This document shows positions 26,421 to 36,552 of a stretch of DNA of 64,000 bases, piece after piece (position 1 is the stretch's first letter; every line of letters begins with the position of its first letter). The position numbers and the translations under genes were made by a program. The stretch lies in assembly GCF_001889265.1 (NCBI RefSeq), contig NZ_CP018151.1, positions 2,294,001-2,358,000 on the forward strand. The letters run 5' to 3'. This stretch comes from Microbacterium sp. 1.5R (GTDB lineage: Bacteria; Actinomycetota; Actinomycetes; Actinomycetales; Microbacteriaceae). The notes under the pieces were generated by a model that made no database searches, was not told the origin of the DNA, and saw only the letters and a list, made by a program, of their open reading frames with translations.

Positions 26421-27460
26421 CACACCACCATCCCGTACTGCTCGCTGAAACGGACATCGCCCTCTGCCATGTCCCGCATGTCCTGCACATCGCTGCGGAA
26501 CATGAGTCCCCGCTCGACGCCCATTCCGAACGCGAAGCCGCTGTAGACGTCGGGATCGATCCCCGCCGCGCGGAGCACGTTCGGGTTGATCATGCCGCAG
26601 CCGCCCCACTCGATCCAACGGGCGCCGCCCTTGAAGGTGGGGTGCCAGAGGTCGAGCTCGGCCGACGGCTCGGTGAAGGGGAAGAAGTTCGTGCGGAAGC
26701 GCGTCTTGGCCTCGGGGCCGAAGAGCTGACGCGCGACGTGGTCGAGCGTTCCCTTGAGATGCGCCATCGAGATGCCCTTGTCGACGACGAGTCCTTCGAA
26801 CTGGGTGAAGACGGGGAGGTGCGTCGCGTCGAACTCGTCGGTGCGGTACACACGGCCGGGGCAGAGCACGTAGATCGGCACCTCGCGATCGAGCATCGAG
26901 CGCACCTGCACGGGGCTCGTGTGCGTGCGCATGACGAGATGGCGCGACGGCGGGTCGACGTAGAAGGTGTCCTGTTCCTGACGGGCGGGGTGGTCGACGT
27001 CGAAGTTCAGAGCGTCGAAGTTGAACCACTCGTGCTCGAGCTCGGGTCCTTCCGCGATCTCCCAGCCCATGCCCACGAAGATGTCCGAGATCTGCTCACT
27101 CAGCAGGGTCAGCGGGTGCCGGGCGCCGACGCGCGTGCGCGAGGGGATCGCCGTGATGTCCAGCCGCTCGGCCTCGAGGCGCTCAGCGACCTCCGCGGCG
27201 GCGAGCTCCTCCTCCTTGGCGGCGAGCGCCTTGGAGACCTGACCGCGGCCCTGTCCGACGAGCTTGCCGAAGGCGGCCTTGTTCTCGGGGGCGACCTGAC
27301 GCATCGAGGCGTTCAGGACGGCGAGCGGCGATCCGTCGGCGACGTGCGCGGCGCGAGCGGCTTTCAGTTCGGTCGTATCGGCGGCTGCGGCGATCGCTTC
27401 GAGCGCGGCCGCCACGGCGGCTTCGACCGCTTCCGGGGTGATTTCGGGAGACTCAGACAC
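26420..27460 (-). CDS. pheS: Phenylalanyl-tRNA synthetase alpha chain
   Basis: 346 residues, class II synthetase catalytic subunit. Visible motifs: HPLTLLSEQISDIFVGMGW, the QEQDTFYVDPPSRHLVMRTHTSPVQVR segment (motif 2 region with R), FTEPSAELDLWH and WIEWGGCGMINPNVL, then GFAFGMGVERGLMFR (motif 3). The start codon is GTG at 27460, only 48 bases after the gluD stop but separated from it by a hairpin. Confidence 0.97.
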   Translation of the reverse strand: MSESPEITPEAVEAAVAAALEAIAAAADTTELKAARAAHVADGSPLAVLNASMRQVAPENKAAFGKLVGQGRGQVSKALAAKEEELAAAEVAERLEAERLDITAIPSRTRVGARHPLTLLSEQISDIFVGMGWEIAEGPELEHEWFNFDALNFDVDHPARQEQDTFYVDPPSRHLVMRTHTSPVQVRSMLDREVPIYVLCPGRVYRTDEFDATHLPVFTQFEGLVVDKGISMAHLKGTLDHVARQLFGPEAKTRFRTNFFPFTEPSAELDLWHPTFKGGARWIEWGGCGMINPNVLRAAGIDPDVYSGFAFGMGVERGLMFRSDVQDMRDMAEGDVRFSEQYGMVV

Positions 27461-27473
27461 GAGACAGGAGTCT

Positions 27474-27503
27474 ACCGGCGCGAGGCGGTCGCCCCGCGCC
27501 GGT
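27474..27503 (-). terminator. Hairpin between gluD and pheS
   Basis: ACCGGCGCG / CGCGCCGGT, nine-base arms with a 12-base loop, right after the gluD stop. It probably ends or attenuates the gluABCD transcript before pheST. Confidence 0.6.
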
Positions 27504-27508
27504 GGACA

Positions 27509-28450
27509 TCACTTCGGATCGGAGCTGTCCAGCCCGCCTACACCACCGGTGCCGCCGAAGCCGCTGCCCCCGCGCTGCAGCGTGATGAGCTCGGTGTCGG
27601 TGCCGTCGCCGTGCTGGCGGGGATCCTCTGCCGCGTGGATCGCCTTCACCTTCGGCGAGCGACGGGTCTGGATCTCGACCCACTTCGCGATGCCCGACAG
27701 GATGAGGCACATGACGATGTAGATGCCGCCGATGACGAAGGCCGACTGCAGGATCGGGCGACCCTGCTGCGACGTCAGCTGCTTCGCGTAGTACAGCAGC
27801 TCGGGGTAGGTGATGATGAAGCCCAGAGCGGTGTCCTTCATCGTGACGACCAGCTGCGCGACGATCACCGGGAGCATCGCCCGGATCGCCTGCGGCAGGA
27901 GGATGAGACGCATCACGCCGCTCTTGCGGAGTCCGATCGCGTAGCCCGCCTCTTTCTGCCCCCGAGGCAGGGACTCGATGCCGGCCCTCAGAACCTCGGC
28001 GAGCACGGAGCCGTTGTAGGCCATCAGTGCGATCACGACGGCCCAGTAGGGATCCATCTTGATTCCGACCACGGGGAGCCCGTAGTAGAGCAGCATCATG
28101 AACACCAGCACCGGAACGGCACGGAAGAGCTCGGTGACGGCTGTCACGGGGATCCGCACCCACGCGTGCTCGGAGAGCCGCCCGATGGCCAGCACGAAGC
28201 CGAGGACGACGCTGAGGACGGCGGCGAGCGCGAAGGCTGCGAGCGTGTTGCCCAGGGCCTTGAAGATACCCATCCACACGTTGGAGAACGTGAACACGTA
28301 CCACTTCTCCGCCGAGAACTGGCCTGTCTCCACCATGCGGAGCACGATGAAGCCGATGGCGGCCAGGACGAGGACGACGGTGGCGACCGCGATGATCCGG
28401 TTGCGGGCGATCGCCCGGGGTCCGGGGACGTCGTACAGTACAGAGCTCAT
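27509..28450 (-). CDS. gluD: Amino-acid ABC transporter permease (GluD-like)
   Basis: A 313-residue HisM/GltK-type inner-membrane permease. About five to six membrane helices are visible, with the coupling EAA loop AYNGSVLAEVLRAGIESLPRGQKEAGYAIGLRKSGVM and IILPQAIR-like LILLPQAIRAMLP after it. A hydrophilic C-terminal tail of about 50 residues, Gly/Asp-rich, extends beyond the last helix. The ATG at 28450 overlaps the gluC stop by four bases. It partners with GluC to import glutamate or a related amino acid. Confidence 0.92.
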   Translation of the reverse strand: MSSVLYDVPGPRAIARNRIIAVATVVLVLAAIGFIVLRMVETGQFSAEKWYVFTFSNVWMGIFKALGNTLAAFALAAVLSVVLGFVLAIGRLSEHAWVRIPVTAVTELFRAVPVLVFMMLLYYGLPVVGIKMDPYWAVVIALMAYNGSVLAEVLRAGIESLPRGQKEAGYAIGLRKSGVMRLILLPQAIRAMLPVIVAQLVVTMKDTALGFIITYPELLYYAKQLTSQQGRPILQSAFVIGGIYIVMCLILSGIAKWVEIQTRRSPKVKAIHAAEDPRQHGDGTDTELITLQRGGSGFGGTGGVGGLDSSDPK

Positions 28451-29103
28451 CGCGCGATCCTCCAACGGTTCTCGAGATATCGCTGCAGCCAGCTCAACAG
28501 CAGCACCAGGGCGACGAACACGACGGCGACCCAGAGGAGGACCTCCATCGGGTTGCCCGGACGGTCGGCCGAATCGTTGATGGTCGACCGGAGAGCCGCG
28601 AGCTCGGCGACCGAGAACCCGGCTGCGACGGTCGTGTTCTTCAGGAGCGCGATGAAGACGCTCATCATCGGCGGGACGACCGAGCGGAACGCCTGCGGCA
28701 GGATCACGAGACCCATCACCTGTCCGAAGGGAAGTCCGATGGCCCGCGCGGCCTCGGCCTGACCGACGGGCACCGTGTTGATACCCGCCCTCAGGACCTC
28801 GGCCACATAGGTCGCCGTGTAGATGCCGATGGCGAGGATGCCGAGCACGAGGTTCGACAGTTCGGGCAACCCGAGTTGCGGGTACCCGAAGATGAAGAAG
28901 AAGAACACGAGGGTGAGCGGGGTGTTGCGCACGGTGTTCACGTACACCGTGCCGACGCCGCGGGCGATGGGCACCGGGGAGACACGCATGGCCCCGACGA
29001 TCAGACCCAGGATCAGTGCGATGATCCCGCCCGCGAAGAACACGATCAGCGTGTTACTGATCGCCTGTCCCCACAGGTCGAGGTTGCCGAAGATGACGTC
29101 CAC
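28447..29103 (-). CDS. gluC: Amino-acid ABC transporter permease (GluC-like)
   Basis: 218 residues with five hydrophobic helices. The EAA loop TYVAEVLRAGINTVPVGQAEAARAIGLPFGQVMGLVILPQA is typical of polar amino-acid permeases. GTG start at 29103 with a good GGAGG site seven to eight bases upstream. It is coupled to gluD, but separated from gluB by a strong hairpin. Confidence 0.92.
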   Translation of the reverse strand: MDVIFGNLDLWGQAISNTLIVFFAGGIIALILGLIVGAMRVSPVPIARGVGTVYVNTVRNTPLTLVFFFFIFGYPQLGLPELSNLVLGILAIGIYTATYVAEVLRAGINTVPVGQAEAARAIGLPFGQVMGLVILPQAFRSVVPPMMSVFIALLKNTTVAAGFSVAELAALRSTINDSADRPGNPMEVLLWVAVVFVALVLLLSWLQRYLENRWRIAR

Positions 29104-29127
29104 GCCACCCTCCCTTCTTCAGAGTGA

Positions 29128-29157
29128 ATGGGCGGCCCCCCTGAGGGGGCCGCCCAT
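29128..29157 (-). terminator. gluB-gluC intercistronic hairpin
   Basis: A perfect 13-bp GC-rich stem (arms 29128-29140 and 29145-29157, loop CTGA) lies five bases after the gluB stop and about 25 before gluC. Such hairpins in importer operons act as partial terminators or 3' stabilisers, giving more binding protein than permease. Confidence 0.75.
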
Positions 29158-29162
29158 GTCGA

Positions 29163-30071
29163 TCAGTAAGCGTCGACCTCGGGCTGTTCGACCTCGATGC
29201 CGCTGGAACCGAGGTTCGCGTCGAAGATCGCCTGCCAGATGTCGCCACCGTCGGTGAAGAGCTCGTTGATGTGCGTGCGCAGCGCGTCGTCGCCCTTCGT
29301 GAGGCCGACACCGTAGCGCTCCTCGGTGAAGAGGCCGCCGGTCACCTTGACGTCATCCGGGTACTGGGCCGCGTAGCCGATCAGGATCGCCTGGTCGGTG
29401 GTCACGGCGTCGACCTTGCCGTCGATGAGGTCCTGGACGCAGGCGGAGTACAGGTCGTACTCCTGCGTCTTGATCTCGGGGAAGTTCGCCTTGATGTTCT
29501 GGATCGGCGTCGAGCCGGTCGCCGAGCAGACGGTCTTGCCGTTGAAGTCCTCGAGAGCCTCGGCGTCGTCCGCGTCGGCGGCGACCAGGAGTCCCTGACC
29601 GGTGATGAAGTAGGGACCCGCGAAGTCGATGAGCTCCTTGCGCTTGTCGTTGATCGAGTAGGTGCCGACGTAGTAGTCGATGTCACCGTTGGTGATCGCC
29701 TGCTCGCGGTTCGCCGAAGCGATCGGCTTGAACTCGATCTTGTCCTCGTCGTAGCCCAGGGATGCGGCGATCCACCGTGCGATGTCGACGTCGAAGCCGG
29801 TGCGCTCTCCGGTCGTGACATCGAGGTAGCCGAGCCCGGGCTGGTCCTCCTTGACGCCGACGATCACCTTGTCGCGCTCCTGGATGGCGTCGAACGTCGG
29901 GCTGCCCTCGAGCTGGACGTCGTCAGCGACCTCGAACCAGGTGGAGTCCTCGCTCTCTTCGCCGCCGGTTCCGGCGCCGGGGCTGGACGGGCTGCCGCTG
30001 TTGCAGGCCGTCAGCGCGAACAGTGCAACCGTCGCGATCCCGATTCCTGCCAGTGTCCGTGTGCGTCGCAT
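29163..30071 (-). CDS. gluB: Glutamate-type ABC transporter substrate-binding lipoprotein
   Basis: 302 residues. A lipoprotein signal peptide ends in LFALTAC with the lipidated Cys at residue 23. A mature SBP of class 3 follows, with ligand-pocket features GFDVDIARWIAASLGY, the DYYVGTYSINDKRKELIDFAGPYF segment, and DAVTTDQAILIGYA. The start ATG at 30071 has GGAGA eight bases upstream. The similarity to Corynebacterium GluB points to glutamate, but ligand specificity is inferred. Gene order gluABCD supports the assignment. Confidence 0.92.
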   Translation of the reverse strand: MRRTRTLAGIGIATVALFALTACNSGSPSSPGAGTGGEESEDSTWFEVADDVQLEGSPTFDAIQERDKVIVGVKEDQPGLGYLDVTTGERTGFDVDIARWIAASLGYDEDKIEFKPIASANREQAITNGDIDYYVGTYSINDKRKELIDFAGPYFITGQGLLVAADADDAEALEDFNGKTVCSATGSTPIQNIKANFPEIKTQEYDLYSACVQDLIDGKVDAVTTDQAILIGYAAQYPDDVKVTGGLFTEERYGVGLTKGDDALRTHINELFTDGGDIWQAIFDANLGSSGIEVEQPEVDAY

Positions 30072-30117
30072 GTGCGTCTCCTTCGTGTGCTGTGTGTGCA
30101 AAGGTCTGTGAGGCTCG

Positions 30118-30864
30118 TCAGTGCGTGAGGAGCTTGGAGAGGAAGTCCTTGGCGCGGTCGCTCTTCGGGTTCGTGAAGAACTCCTCAGGCGTCGCCTCCT
30201 CGACGATCTTGCCGTCGGCCATGAACACGACCCGGTTGGCGGCCTTGCGAGCGAAGCCCATCTCGTGGGTCACGACGATCATCGTCATGCCGTCACGGGC
30301 GAGCTCCACCATGACGTCGAGGACCTCGTTGATCATCTCGGGGTCGAGCGCGCTGGTCGGCTCGTCGAAGAGCATGACCTTGGGCTGCATGGCGAGAGCG
30401 CGGGCGATCGCGACGCGCTGCTGCTGTCCGCCGGAGAGCTGTGCGGGAAGCTTCGAGGCCTGCTGGGCGACGCCGACGCGCTCGAGAAGCATCATCGCCT
30501 CCTTGTCGGCATCGGCCTTCTTCATGCCGCGGACCTTGATCGGGCCGAGCGTCACGTTCTCGAGGATCGTGAGGTGCGCGAAGAGGTTGAACGACTGGAA
30601 CACCATGCCGACGTCTGCGCGCAGATGCGCGAGGCCCTTTCCCTCAGCGGGGAGCGCCTTGCCGTCGATGCTGATCGTGCCGCTCGTGATCGTCTCGAGG
30701 CGGTTGATCGTGCGACACAGTGTCGACTTGCCCGAGCCTGAGGGACCGATCACCACGACGACCTCGCCGGCGTTCACCGTGAGGTCGATATCCGTGAGCG
30801 CCTGGAAGTCGCCGTAGTGCTTCTGGACGTTGTCGACAACGACGAGGGGCTTACCTGTGGTCAT
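30118..30864 (-). CDS. gluA: Glutamate-type ABC transporter ATP-binding protein
   Basis: 248-residue ATPase of the polar amino-acid family. Walker [11 protein letters not shown]-loop MVFQSFNLF, signature [15 protein letters not shown], Walker [13 protein letters not shown], and the switch His in VVTHEMGFA are all intact. Two adjacent in-frame ATGs (30867 and 30864) exist; the second has better spacing from GGAGA. First gene of gluABCD. Confidence 0.95.
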   Translation of the reverse strand: MTTGKPLVVVDNVQKHYGDFQALTDIDLTVNAGEVVVVIGPSGSGKSTLCRTINRLETITSGTISIDGKALPAEGKGLAHLRADVGMVFQSFNLFAHLTILENVTLGPIKVRGMKKADADKEAMMLLERVGVAQQASKLPAQLSGGQQQRVAIARALAMQPKVMLFDEPTSALDPEMINEVLDVMVELARDGMTMIVVTHEMGFARKAANRVVFMADGKIVEEATPEEFFTNPKSDRAKDFLSKLLTH

Positions 30865-31219
30865 CATTTCTCCAAACTAGCCAGGTCGCTCACGTGGCTC
30901 CACAGTGATGCGTCGACATTTACACGTTCGTAACCACGCGATGGGGCCGATCCCGCCCGATAACCGGAGTGCCCCACGGTCCGCCCCCGCGGACCGTGGG
31001 GGCGTCCCTGCTGCTCCGTTCCTCCCCCGAGTAGAACGTGGCAGCAAGCCTCCGACCGGATCCGATCGCAGGACGACTCCGGAGAATGGCCGAGTCCGCG
31101 CCTCAATGAGGGGCGTGGGCTCTGTGGCATCTGAATTCTCCGTTGAATCGAGCGCGATCGACCCCCACATTGGCAGAGTGACATGCCGGTATGAGACTTC
31201 TTGAGGATTTCTTGAGGCC
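30865..31219. other. Noncoding region between gluA and the TAXI gene
   Basis: A gap of about 350 bases. On the minus strand it should hold the gluABCD promoter near 30868-30960, but no strong -35/-10 pair is evident. A 13-bp hairpin is described separately. The long minus-strand frame crossing this region is not credible: it has no ribosome-binding site and no recognisable family. I see nothing else in it. Confidence 0.5.
30972..31001. terminator. Terminator-like hairpin upstream of gluA
   Basis: CCCCACGGTCCGC / GCGGACCGTGGGG (arms 30972-30984 and 30989-31001, four-base loop), a perfect 13-bp stem. It probably ends the minus-strand response regulator-kinase-TAXI transcript, although it lies about 220 bases past the TAXI stop. 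Confidence 0.55.
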
Positions 31220-32200
31220 TCAGTCCCGCTGGTCCCGGTAGTACTCGACGGCCCCCGGATGCAGGTCGACCGGCCCCGTGAAGATCGCCTGCCTGCGGTC
31301 GAGCAGGGACGCGACCGGAACCCGCTGCGCGATATCGGTGCGGACCGTGAAGAGGCTCGTGAGGACGTCCCGTACGACGCCGTCCGGAGTGTCGGACGAG
31401 GTGACCAGATAGTTCGGCACCGCCATCGTGGGCGCGGACTCGTCGAGTCCATAGAGCCCGACGGGGAAGTCGGACGGCCGATACGCCTCGGAGTATCGAG
31501 CGTTGATCGCGGTGACCCATGTCTGCTCGATCGGCACCAGCCGCACGGGCGTCGTCGTCGCGAGCTCCGCGATGCCCGGTGTCGGGATGCCGCCGACCCA
31601 GAAGAATCCGTCGATCTCGGATCTCTCGAGCGCGCTGATCGACTCACCGAGATCGAGCCGGGGATCCGTGATCGTCGCGATGTCGACGTCGGCGGCGTCG
31701 AGTGCTCGCGCCGCGATCACATTGACGCCGGAATTCTCGGCCCCGAGCGACACCGTCCTGCCCGCAAGGTCGCCGAGGGCGGCGATGTCCGAATCCGCGC
31801 GTACGACCACGTGGAGGTACTCGTCGTACAGGCGAGCGACAGCCTGCACCGGCATGGGCTCGTCGAACGCTCCCACTCCGGCGACGGCGTCGGCAGCGGC
31901 ATCCCCTTGCGCGAAGCCGAGGAGGGCCTCCCCCGAGCTCACCCGCAGGAGGTTGTCGACGGACCCGGCGGTCTCGGCTGCCGACACGCGGATGCCCAAG
32001 GACTCCGACAGCTCCCGAGCGAGTTCGTCGCCGTAGGCGTAATAGACCCCGTTGGATCCCCCGCCGGCGATCTCGTAGGCAGAGTCGTTCCACTCCGTCG
32101 ATCGAGCGCTGCACGCGCTGCTCGTGGCGGCGAGCAGCAGCACGAGTGCCGTCGCCACCCCTCTGCGCCACCATGCGCGGCGGCTAGCCCGCGCGCTCAT
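31220..32200 (-). CDS. TAXI family solute-binding lipoprotein
   Basis: 326 residues. A signal peptide of 29 residues ends in LLLAATSSAC with lipobox Cys at position 30. The mature part starts YEIAGGGSNGVYYAYGDELARELSESLG, the TRAP-associated TAXI (TAM-extracytoplasmic-immunogenic) fold, followed by LGFAQGDAAADAV and VSLGAENSGVNVIAARAL. Normal TAXI proteins deliver ligands to DctQM-type permeases, none of which is nearby. The start overlaps the stop of the histidine kinase gene by four bases, so it is more likely a sensory partner of that kinase. Confidence 0.9.
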   Translation of the reverse strand: MSARASRRAWWRRGVATALVLLLAATSSACSARSTEWNDSAYEIAGGGSNGVYYAYGDELARELSESLGIRVSAAETAGSVDNLLRVSSGEALLGFAQGDAAADAVAGVGAFDEPMPVQAVARLYDEYLHVVVRADSDIAALGDLAGRTVSLGAENSGVNVIAARALDAADVDIATITDPRLDLGESISALERSEIDGFFWVGGIPTPGIAELATTTPVRLVPIEQTWVTAINARYSEAYRPSDFPVGLYGLDESAPTMAVPNYLVTSSDTPDGVVRDVLTSLFTVRTDIAQRVPVASLLDRRQAIFTGPVDLHPGAVEYYRDQRD

Positions 32201-33573
32201 CCCTCAGCTCCGTCCGGCAGCATCAGCGACACCAGCAGCCCGCCGTCGTCCGGCGTATCGACCCGCAGCTCGCCGCCGATCGATTCCAAGAGGTCGGTCG
32301 CTATCGCGAGGCCGAGCCCTGACCCCGGAACTCCGCCGCTGTCGTCGCTGCGCCAGAATCGGTCGGCGGCGTTCGCGGCCTGCTCTCGCGTCAGCCCGGG
32401 GCCGTGGTCGCGGACTGTCAGCACGCAGAGTCCACCGCTGCGGTGCGCGTCGACCTCGACGGCCGACTCGGCGGGCGAGAACTTCACCGCATTGTCGATG
32501 ACGGCGTCGAGCGCGCTCTCGACGATCGTGCGGTCGGTGATGCTCATCACCGGGCCCACTCCTGTCGAGAGCATCCGGACGCGTCGCTGTGACGCGACCT
32601 CGCTCCAGGCGTCTGCGCGGCGGGTGGCGAGCGTCGTCAGATCGACGGCTGAGATCGTCGTGTCGGCGCGTCCGCCGCGCGCGAGTCCGAGGAGCGTCTC
32701 GAGGATGCGAGCCATCCGGCGCCCTTCCTCCCTCGTCTCCTCGACGTCGTCCTTCCAGTCGGCTCCGAGACCGGTCGAGAGGTGCTCGACACGCAGCAGC
32801 AGCGCGTTGAGGGGATTGCGGAGCTCGTGCGAGGCGTTCAGGGCGAACTCCTGCTGACGCGTCATGACGCGCTCGATCTCATCCGCCATGCCGTTGAACA
32901 CGCGCGTCATCCGGCGTAGCTCAGGAGGCCCCGTGTCCTCCGCGACCCTCGCATCCATCTCGCCGCGTTCGATCGCGATCATCGCCTCATCGAGACGTCG
33001 GACCGGAGAGAGCACCCACCGCGCGAGTTGGAAGACGAGGAGCACGCCGAGTCCGATCGAGACGATCGACACGACCGTCAGCACGAGAATCTGCTGCAGG
33101 ATCTGGGTCCGTGGCGCCTCGACGTCCGCGGAGAGCATCACGGCGCCGATCACGTCTCCGTCGTCGAAGACCGGCTCGACGAGCGAGGACTCTGCCGCGA
33201 TCCAGGGGAACACCGGCTCGGGCGCCTCGGCGCGGCGCCCCGAGAGCGCGAGGCCGACCCGTGCGGCATCGTCCTCTGACAGGACTTCGCCGCCGCCGTC
33301 GCGCGCTGACCACACCCCACCGGAAAGATCGAAGACGATCACATCGATCCCGTACACCTCGTGGAAGCGGGCGACCTCCGCATCGATCACCGTCGCGCTG
33401 CCCGACCGCAGCGCCTGCCGCGCGCTGGTCACGAAATACCCGAGGTCACCGAGCTGCTCGGTGTAGAAGGCCTGCTGGATGCTGCGGGTCGCGCTCCACG
33501 CCGTGGCGCCGCCCAACGACAGCAGGATGGCGACGAGCGGCACCAGGAAGACGACGACGAGACGTCTGCGCAT
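32197..33573 (-). CDS. Sensor histidine kinase (TctE-like)
   Basis: 458 residues. A first membrane helix (about 6-26) is followed by an extracytoplasmic domain of about 130 residues and a second helix (about 160-184). HAMP covers about 185-240. The phosphoacceptor region has H249 in NASHELRNPLN. The ATPase domain carries N-box VIDNAVKFSP, G1 VRDHGPGL and G2 GSGLGLAIA. It should phosphorylate the response regulator encoded six bases upstream. The TAXI lipoprotein gene downstream is translationally coupled. Confidence 0.93.
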   Translation of the reverse strand: MRRRLVVVFLVPLVAILLSLGGATAWSATRSIQQAFYTEQLGDLGYFVTSARQALRSGSATVIDAEVARFHEVYGIDVIVFDLSGGVWSARDGGGEVLSEDDAARVGLALSGRRAEAPEPVFPWIAAESSLVEPVFDDGDVIGAVMLSADVEAPRTQILQQILVLTVVSIVSIGLGVLLVFQLARWVLSPVRRLDEAMIAIERGEMDARVAEDTGPPELRRMTRVFNGMADEIERVMTRQQEFALNASHELRNPLNALLLRVEHLSTGLGADWKDDVEETREEGRRMARILETLLGLARGGRADTTISAVDLTTLATRRADAWSEVASQRRVRMLSTGVGPVMSITDRTIVESALDAVIDNAVKFSPAESAVEVDAHRSGGLCVLTVRDHGPGLTREQAANAADRFWRSDDSGGVPGSGLGLAIATDLLESIGGELRVDTPDDGGLLVSLMLPDGAEG

Positions 33574-33579
33574 CGAACG

Positions 33580-34248
33580 CTACCCGGCCAACCGATAGCC
33601 GACACCGCGCACGGTCTCGATCAGATGCCGCTGACCCGCCTTCTTGCGGATCGCGCCGACGTGCACCTCGAGCGAGTGCCCGAAGCCCCGCCAGTCGGTG
33701 TTCCAGACCTCGCGGATGAGTCTCTCCTTCGGCACGGCGACGCCGGGGTACCGGGCGAGCACCGCCACGATGTCGAATTCCTTGCGAGTGAGTTCGATGG
33801 GAGCGCGTGCGATGATCACCTGCCTGGCGACGAGGTCGATCTCGATCTCGCCATCCTGCAGCCGTACGCGCGCCTCGGATTCCGGCCGCACGGGTCGAGA
33901 GCGTCGTGTGACCGCCTCGATCCGGGCGAGGAGCTCGTGGACGTCGTAGGGCTTGACGACGAAATCGTCAGCGCCGGCACGCAACCCTCTGATGCGCTCC
34001 GTGACCTGGTTGCGTGCGGTGACGATCACGATCGGCACCTCGGAGCGTGCGCGGATCCGACGGCAGAGATCGATGCCGTCGACATCGGGCAGACCGAGGT
34101 CGAGGAGCACCACCTCGGTGTCCGCACCCAGCTGCTGCAGCGCGGAGGCTCCGTCTGCGGCTCGCACGGTGGCGTACCCGGATCGCGCGAGGAAGGCCTC
34201 GAGTGCAGCGGCGACACGCTCGTCGTCCTCCACGATCAGAATCTGCAT
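33580..34248 (-). CDS. OmpR/TctD-type response regulator
   Basis: 222 residues. The receiver domain (1-118) has the acidic pocket EDD at 7-9, phosphoacceptor D50 in [13 protein letters not shown], and the conserved Lys in [17 protein letters not shown] winged-helix DNA-binding domain follows (about 125-222), with [25 protein letters not shown] and [10 protein letters not shown]. It is first in the three-gene signalling operon. Confidence 0.94.
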   Translation of the reverse strand: MQILIVEDDERVAAALEAFLARSGYATVRAADGASALQQLGADTEVVLLDLGLPDVDGIDLCRRIRARSEVPIVIVTARNQVTERIRGLRAGADDFVVKPYDVHELLARIEAVTRRSRPVRPESEARVRLQDGEIEIDLVARQVIIARAPIELTRKEFDIVAVLARYPGVAVPKERLIREVWNTDWRGFGHSLEVHVGAIRKKAGQRHLIETVRGVGYRLAG

Positions 34249-34324
34249 CGACCCTGGGTCCCCTTCTCCGCTCGAGCAGGGACAAACCTACCAGCAGGAC
34301 GGGCGGCCGCTCGTCCGCCGGAGA

Positions 34325-35143
34325 TCAGGCCGAGGATGCCGCCCGCTGCGCGAACGCGCTCTCGTACAGGCAGACGCTCGCTGCCGTGGCGAGGTTCAAG
34401 GATTCGGCGCGGCCGAAGATCGGCAGCTTCAGCACCTGGTCGGCCTGCGCGAGCGCCTCGTCCTCGAGACCGCGCGCCTCATTGCCGAACAGCCACGCCG
34501 TGGGCTCGGCGAGCACTCCGTCCGCCCGCGCATGAAGAAGATCCTCGCCCTTGACGTCCGCGGCCAGAATCCGGAGTCCGGCGGCGTGAGCCTTCTCGAC
34601 CACATCCGAGAGCTCTGCGCCCACGGACACGGGCAGATGGAACAGCGAACCTGTCGTGGCGCGCACGACCTTCGGGTTGTAGGGGTCGACCGTGCGGCCC
34701 GTCAGCACGACGGCGTCGGCTCCCGCCGCATCGGCGGCCCTGATGATCGTGCCGAGGTTTCCCGGGTCCCTGATCTCCTCGCAGATCGCCACCAGACGGG
34801 GGGATGCCGCGAAGATGTCCCGCACCGACGTGGGCGCCTGCCGGACGACGGCCACCAGCCCCTGCGGAGTGACCGTGTCGGCCATCGCGTTCAGCACGTA
34901 CTCCGTGACGTACTCCACCTCGATGCCGGCGTCCGATGCCTTCGCGCGGATGTCCGGATGCTTCTCCCAGCCGGTCGGGGTCGCGAACAGCTCCACGATC
35001 GCCTCAGGACTGTAGGTCAGCGCCTCGCGAACCGCCTGGGGACCTTCGAGGAGGTAGAGCCCTGTCTCTGCGCGCGCGCTGCGCTTGGTCAGCTTGGCGA
35101 CGGCACGGACTCGGGGCGAACGGGGGTTCTCCAGCACGTTCAC
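34325..35143 (-). CDS. TrmH/SpoU family RNA 2'-O-methyltransferase
   Basis: 272 residues. The N-terminal substrate-binding region (about 1-110) precedes the SPOUT knot: [28 protein letters not shown], then [45 protein letters not shown]. These are motifs 1-3 of the family, with the catalytic Arg in IIRAADA. It uses S-adenosylmethionine to methylate a ribose in rRNA (RlmB-like) or tRNA; the exact target is not clear. It is downstream of rplT past a terminator. Confidence 0.93.
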   Translation of the reverse strand: MNVLENPRSPRVRAVAKLTKRSARAETGLYLLEGPQAVREALTYSPEAIVELFATPTGWEKHPDIRAKASDAGIEVEYVTEYVLNAMADTVTPQGLVAVVRQAPTSVRDIFAASPRLVAICEEIRDPGNLGTIIRAADAAGADAVVLTGRTVDPYNPKVVRATTGSLFHLPVSVGAELSDVVEKAHAAGLRILAADVKGEDLLHARADGVLAEPTAWLFGNEARGLEDEALAQADQVLKLPIFGRAESLNLATAASVCLYESAFAQRAASSA

Positions 35144-35190
35144 AGTCTAGAGAACGGCAGGACCGTTCCTGCGCAAACGCCGGGCGAACG

Positions 35191-35226
35191 ACAGAGGACG
35201 CCCTCCCGAAGGAGAGCGTCCTCTGT
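35191..35226 (-). terminator. infC-rpmI-rplT terminator
   Basis: ACAGAGGACGC / GCGTCCTCTGT (arms 35191-35201 and 35216-35226) with additional CTC/GAG pairing inside, 14 bases after the rplT stop. Confidence 0.75.
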
Positions 35227-35239
35227 GGTGAAGAGCTGC

Positions 35240-35626
35240 TTATGCAGCCGACTTCGGAGCGTTGACGTCGGAAGGCAGAGCCTTCTTCGCCGTCTCGACC
35301 AGCGTCGTGAAGGTCGCTGCGTCGTTGACCGCGAGGTCGGCGAGCATGCGACGGTCGACGGTGACACCCGCGAGACCGAGGCCCTGGATGAAGCGGTTGT
35401 ACGTGATGCCGTTCTGGCGTGCAGCGGCGTTGATGCGCTGGATCCAGAGACGACGGAAGTCGCCCTTGCGCTTGCGACGGTCACGGTACGAGTAGACCAG
35501 CGAGTGGATGACCTGCTCTTTGGCCTTGCGGTAGAGGCGCGAACGCTGACCGCGGTAGCCGGAGGCGCGCTCGAGGATGACCCGACGCTTCTTGTGGGCG
35601 TTTACCGCCCGCTTGACTCTTGCCAT
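35240..35626 (-). CDS. rplT: 50S ribosomal protein L20
   Basis: 128 residues, highly conserved: [39 protein letters not shown]. It binds 23S rRNA early in assembly and often represses its own operon. Third gene of infC-rpmI-rplT. Confidence 0.98.
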   Translation of the reverse strand: MARVKRAVNAHKKRRVILERASGYRGQRSRLYRKAKEQVIHSLVYSYRDRRKRKGDFRRLWIQRINAAARQNGITYNRFIQGLGLAGVTVDRRMLADLAVNDAATFTTLVETAKKALPSDVNAPKSAA

Positions 35627-35658
35627 TTTCCTGTGTTCCTATCGTGCGTTCGGGCGCG

Positions 35659-35853
35659 TCAGCGACCGAGAAGCTTCTTCGCGACCTTGGTGTCAGCCTT
35701 CGACAGCACCTGGTCCTGGTTGAGGCGGCGGGTGCGACGGCTCGACTTGTGCTCGAGGTTGTGGCGCATTCCGGCCTGCTGCTTCTTCAGCTTGCCGCTG
35801 CCGGTGATCTTGAAGCGCTTCTTAGCACCCGAGTGGGTCTTCTGCTTCGGCAT
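35659..35853 (-). CDS. rpmI: 50S ribosomal protein L35
   Basis: 64 residues, [34 protein letters not shown]. The standard length and sequence of L35. It lies between infC and rplT. Confidence 0.98.
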   Translation of the reverse strand: MPKQKTHSGAKKRFKITGSGKLKKQQAGMRHNLEHKSSRRTRRLNQDQVLSKADTKVAKKLLGR

Positions 35854-35925
35854 CTTCTCTTCCTTCGTATGGCGCCTTCTCAGGCGACGGTGTCAACCCG
35901 CGGTGCGGGAGTCTGGGGGCGGGAG

Positions 35926-36552
<627 letters not shown>

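Noticed and set aside
26363..28762. A 799-residue plus-strand frame across pheS and gluD
   Set aside because: It is an antisense shadow rich in Asp/His/Arg, and the minus-strand genes there are certain.
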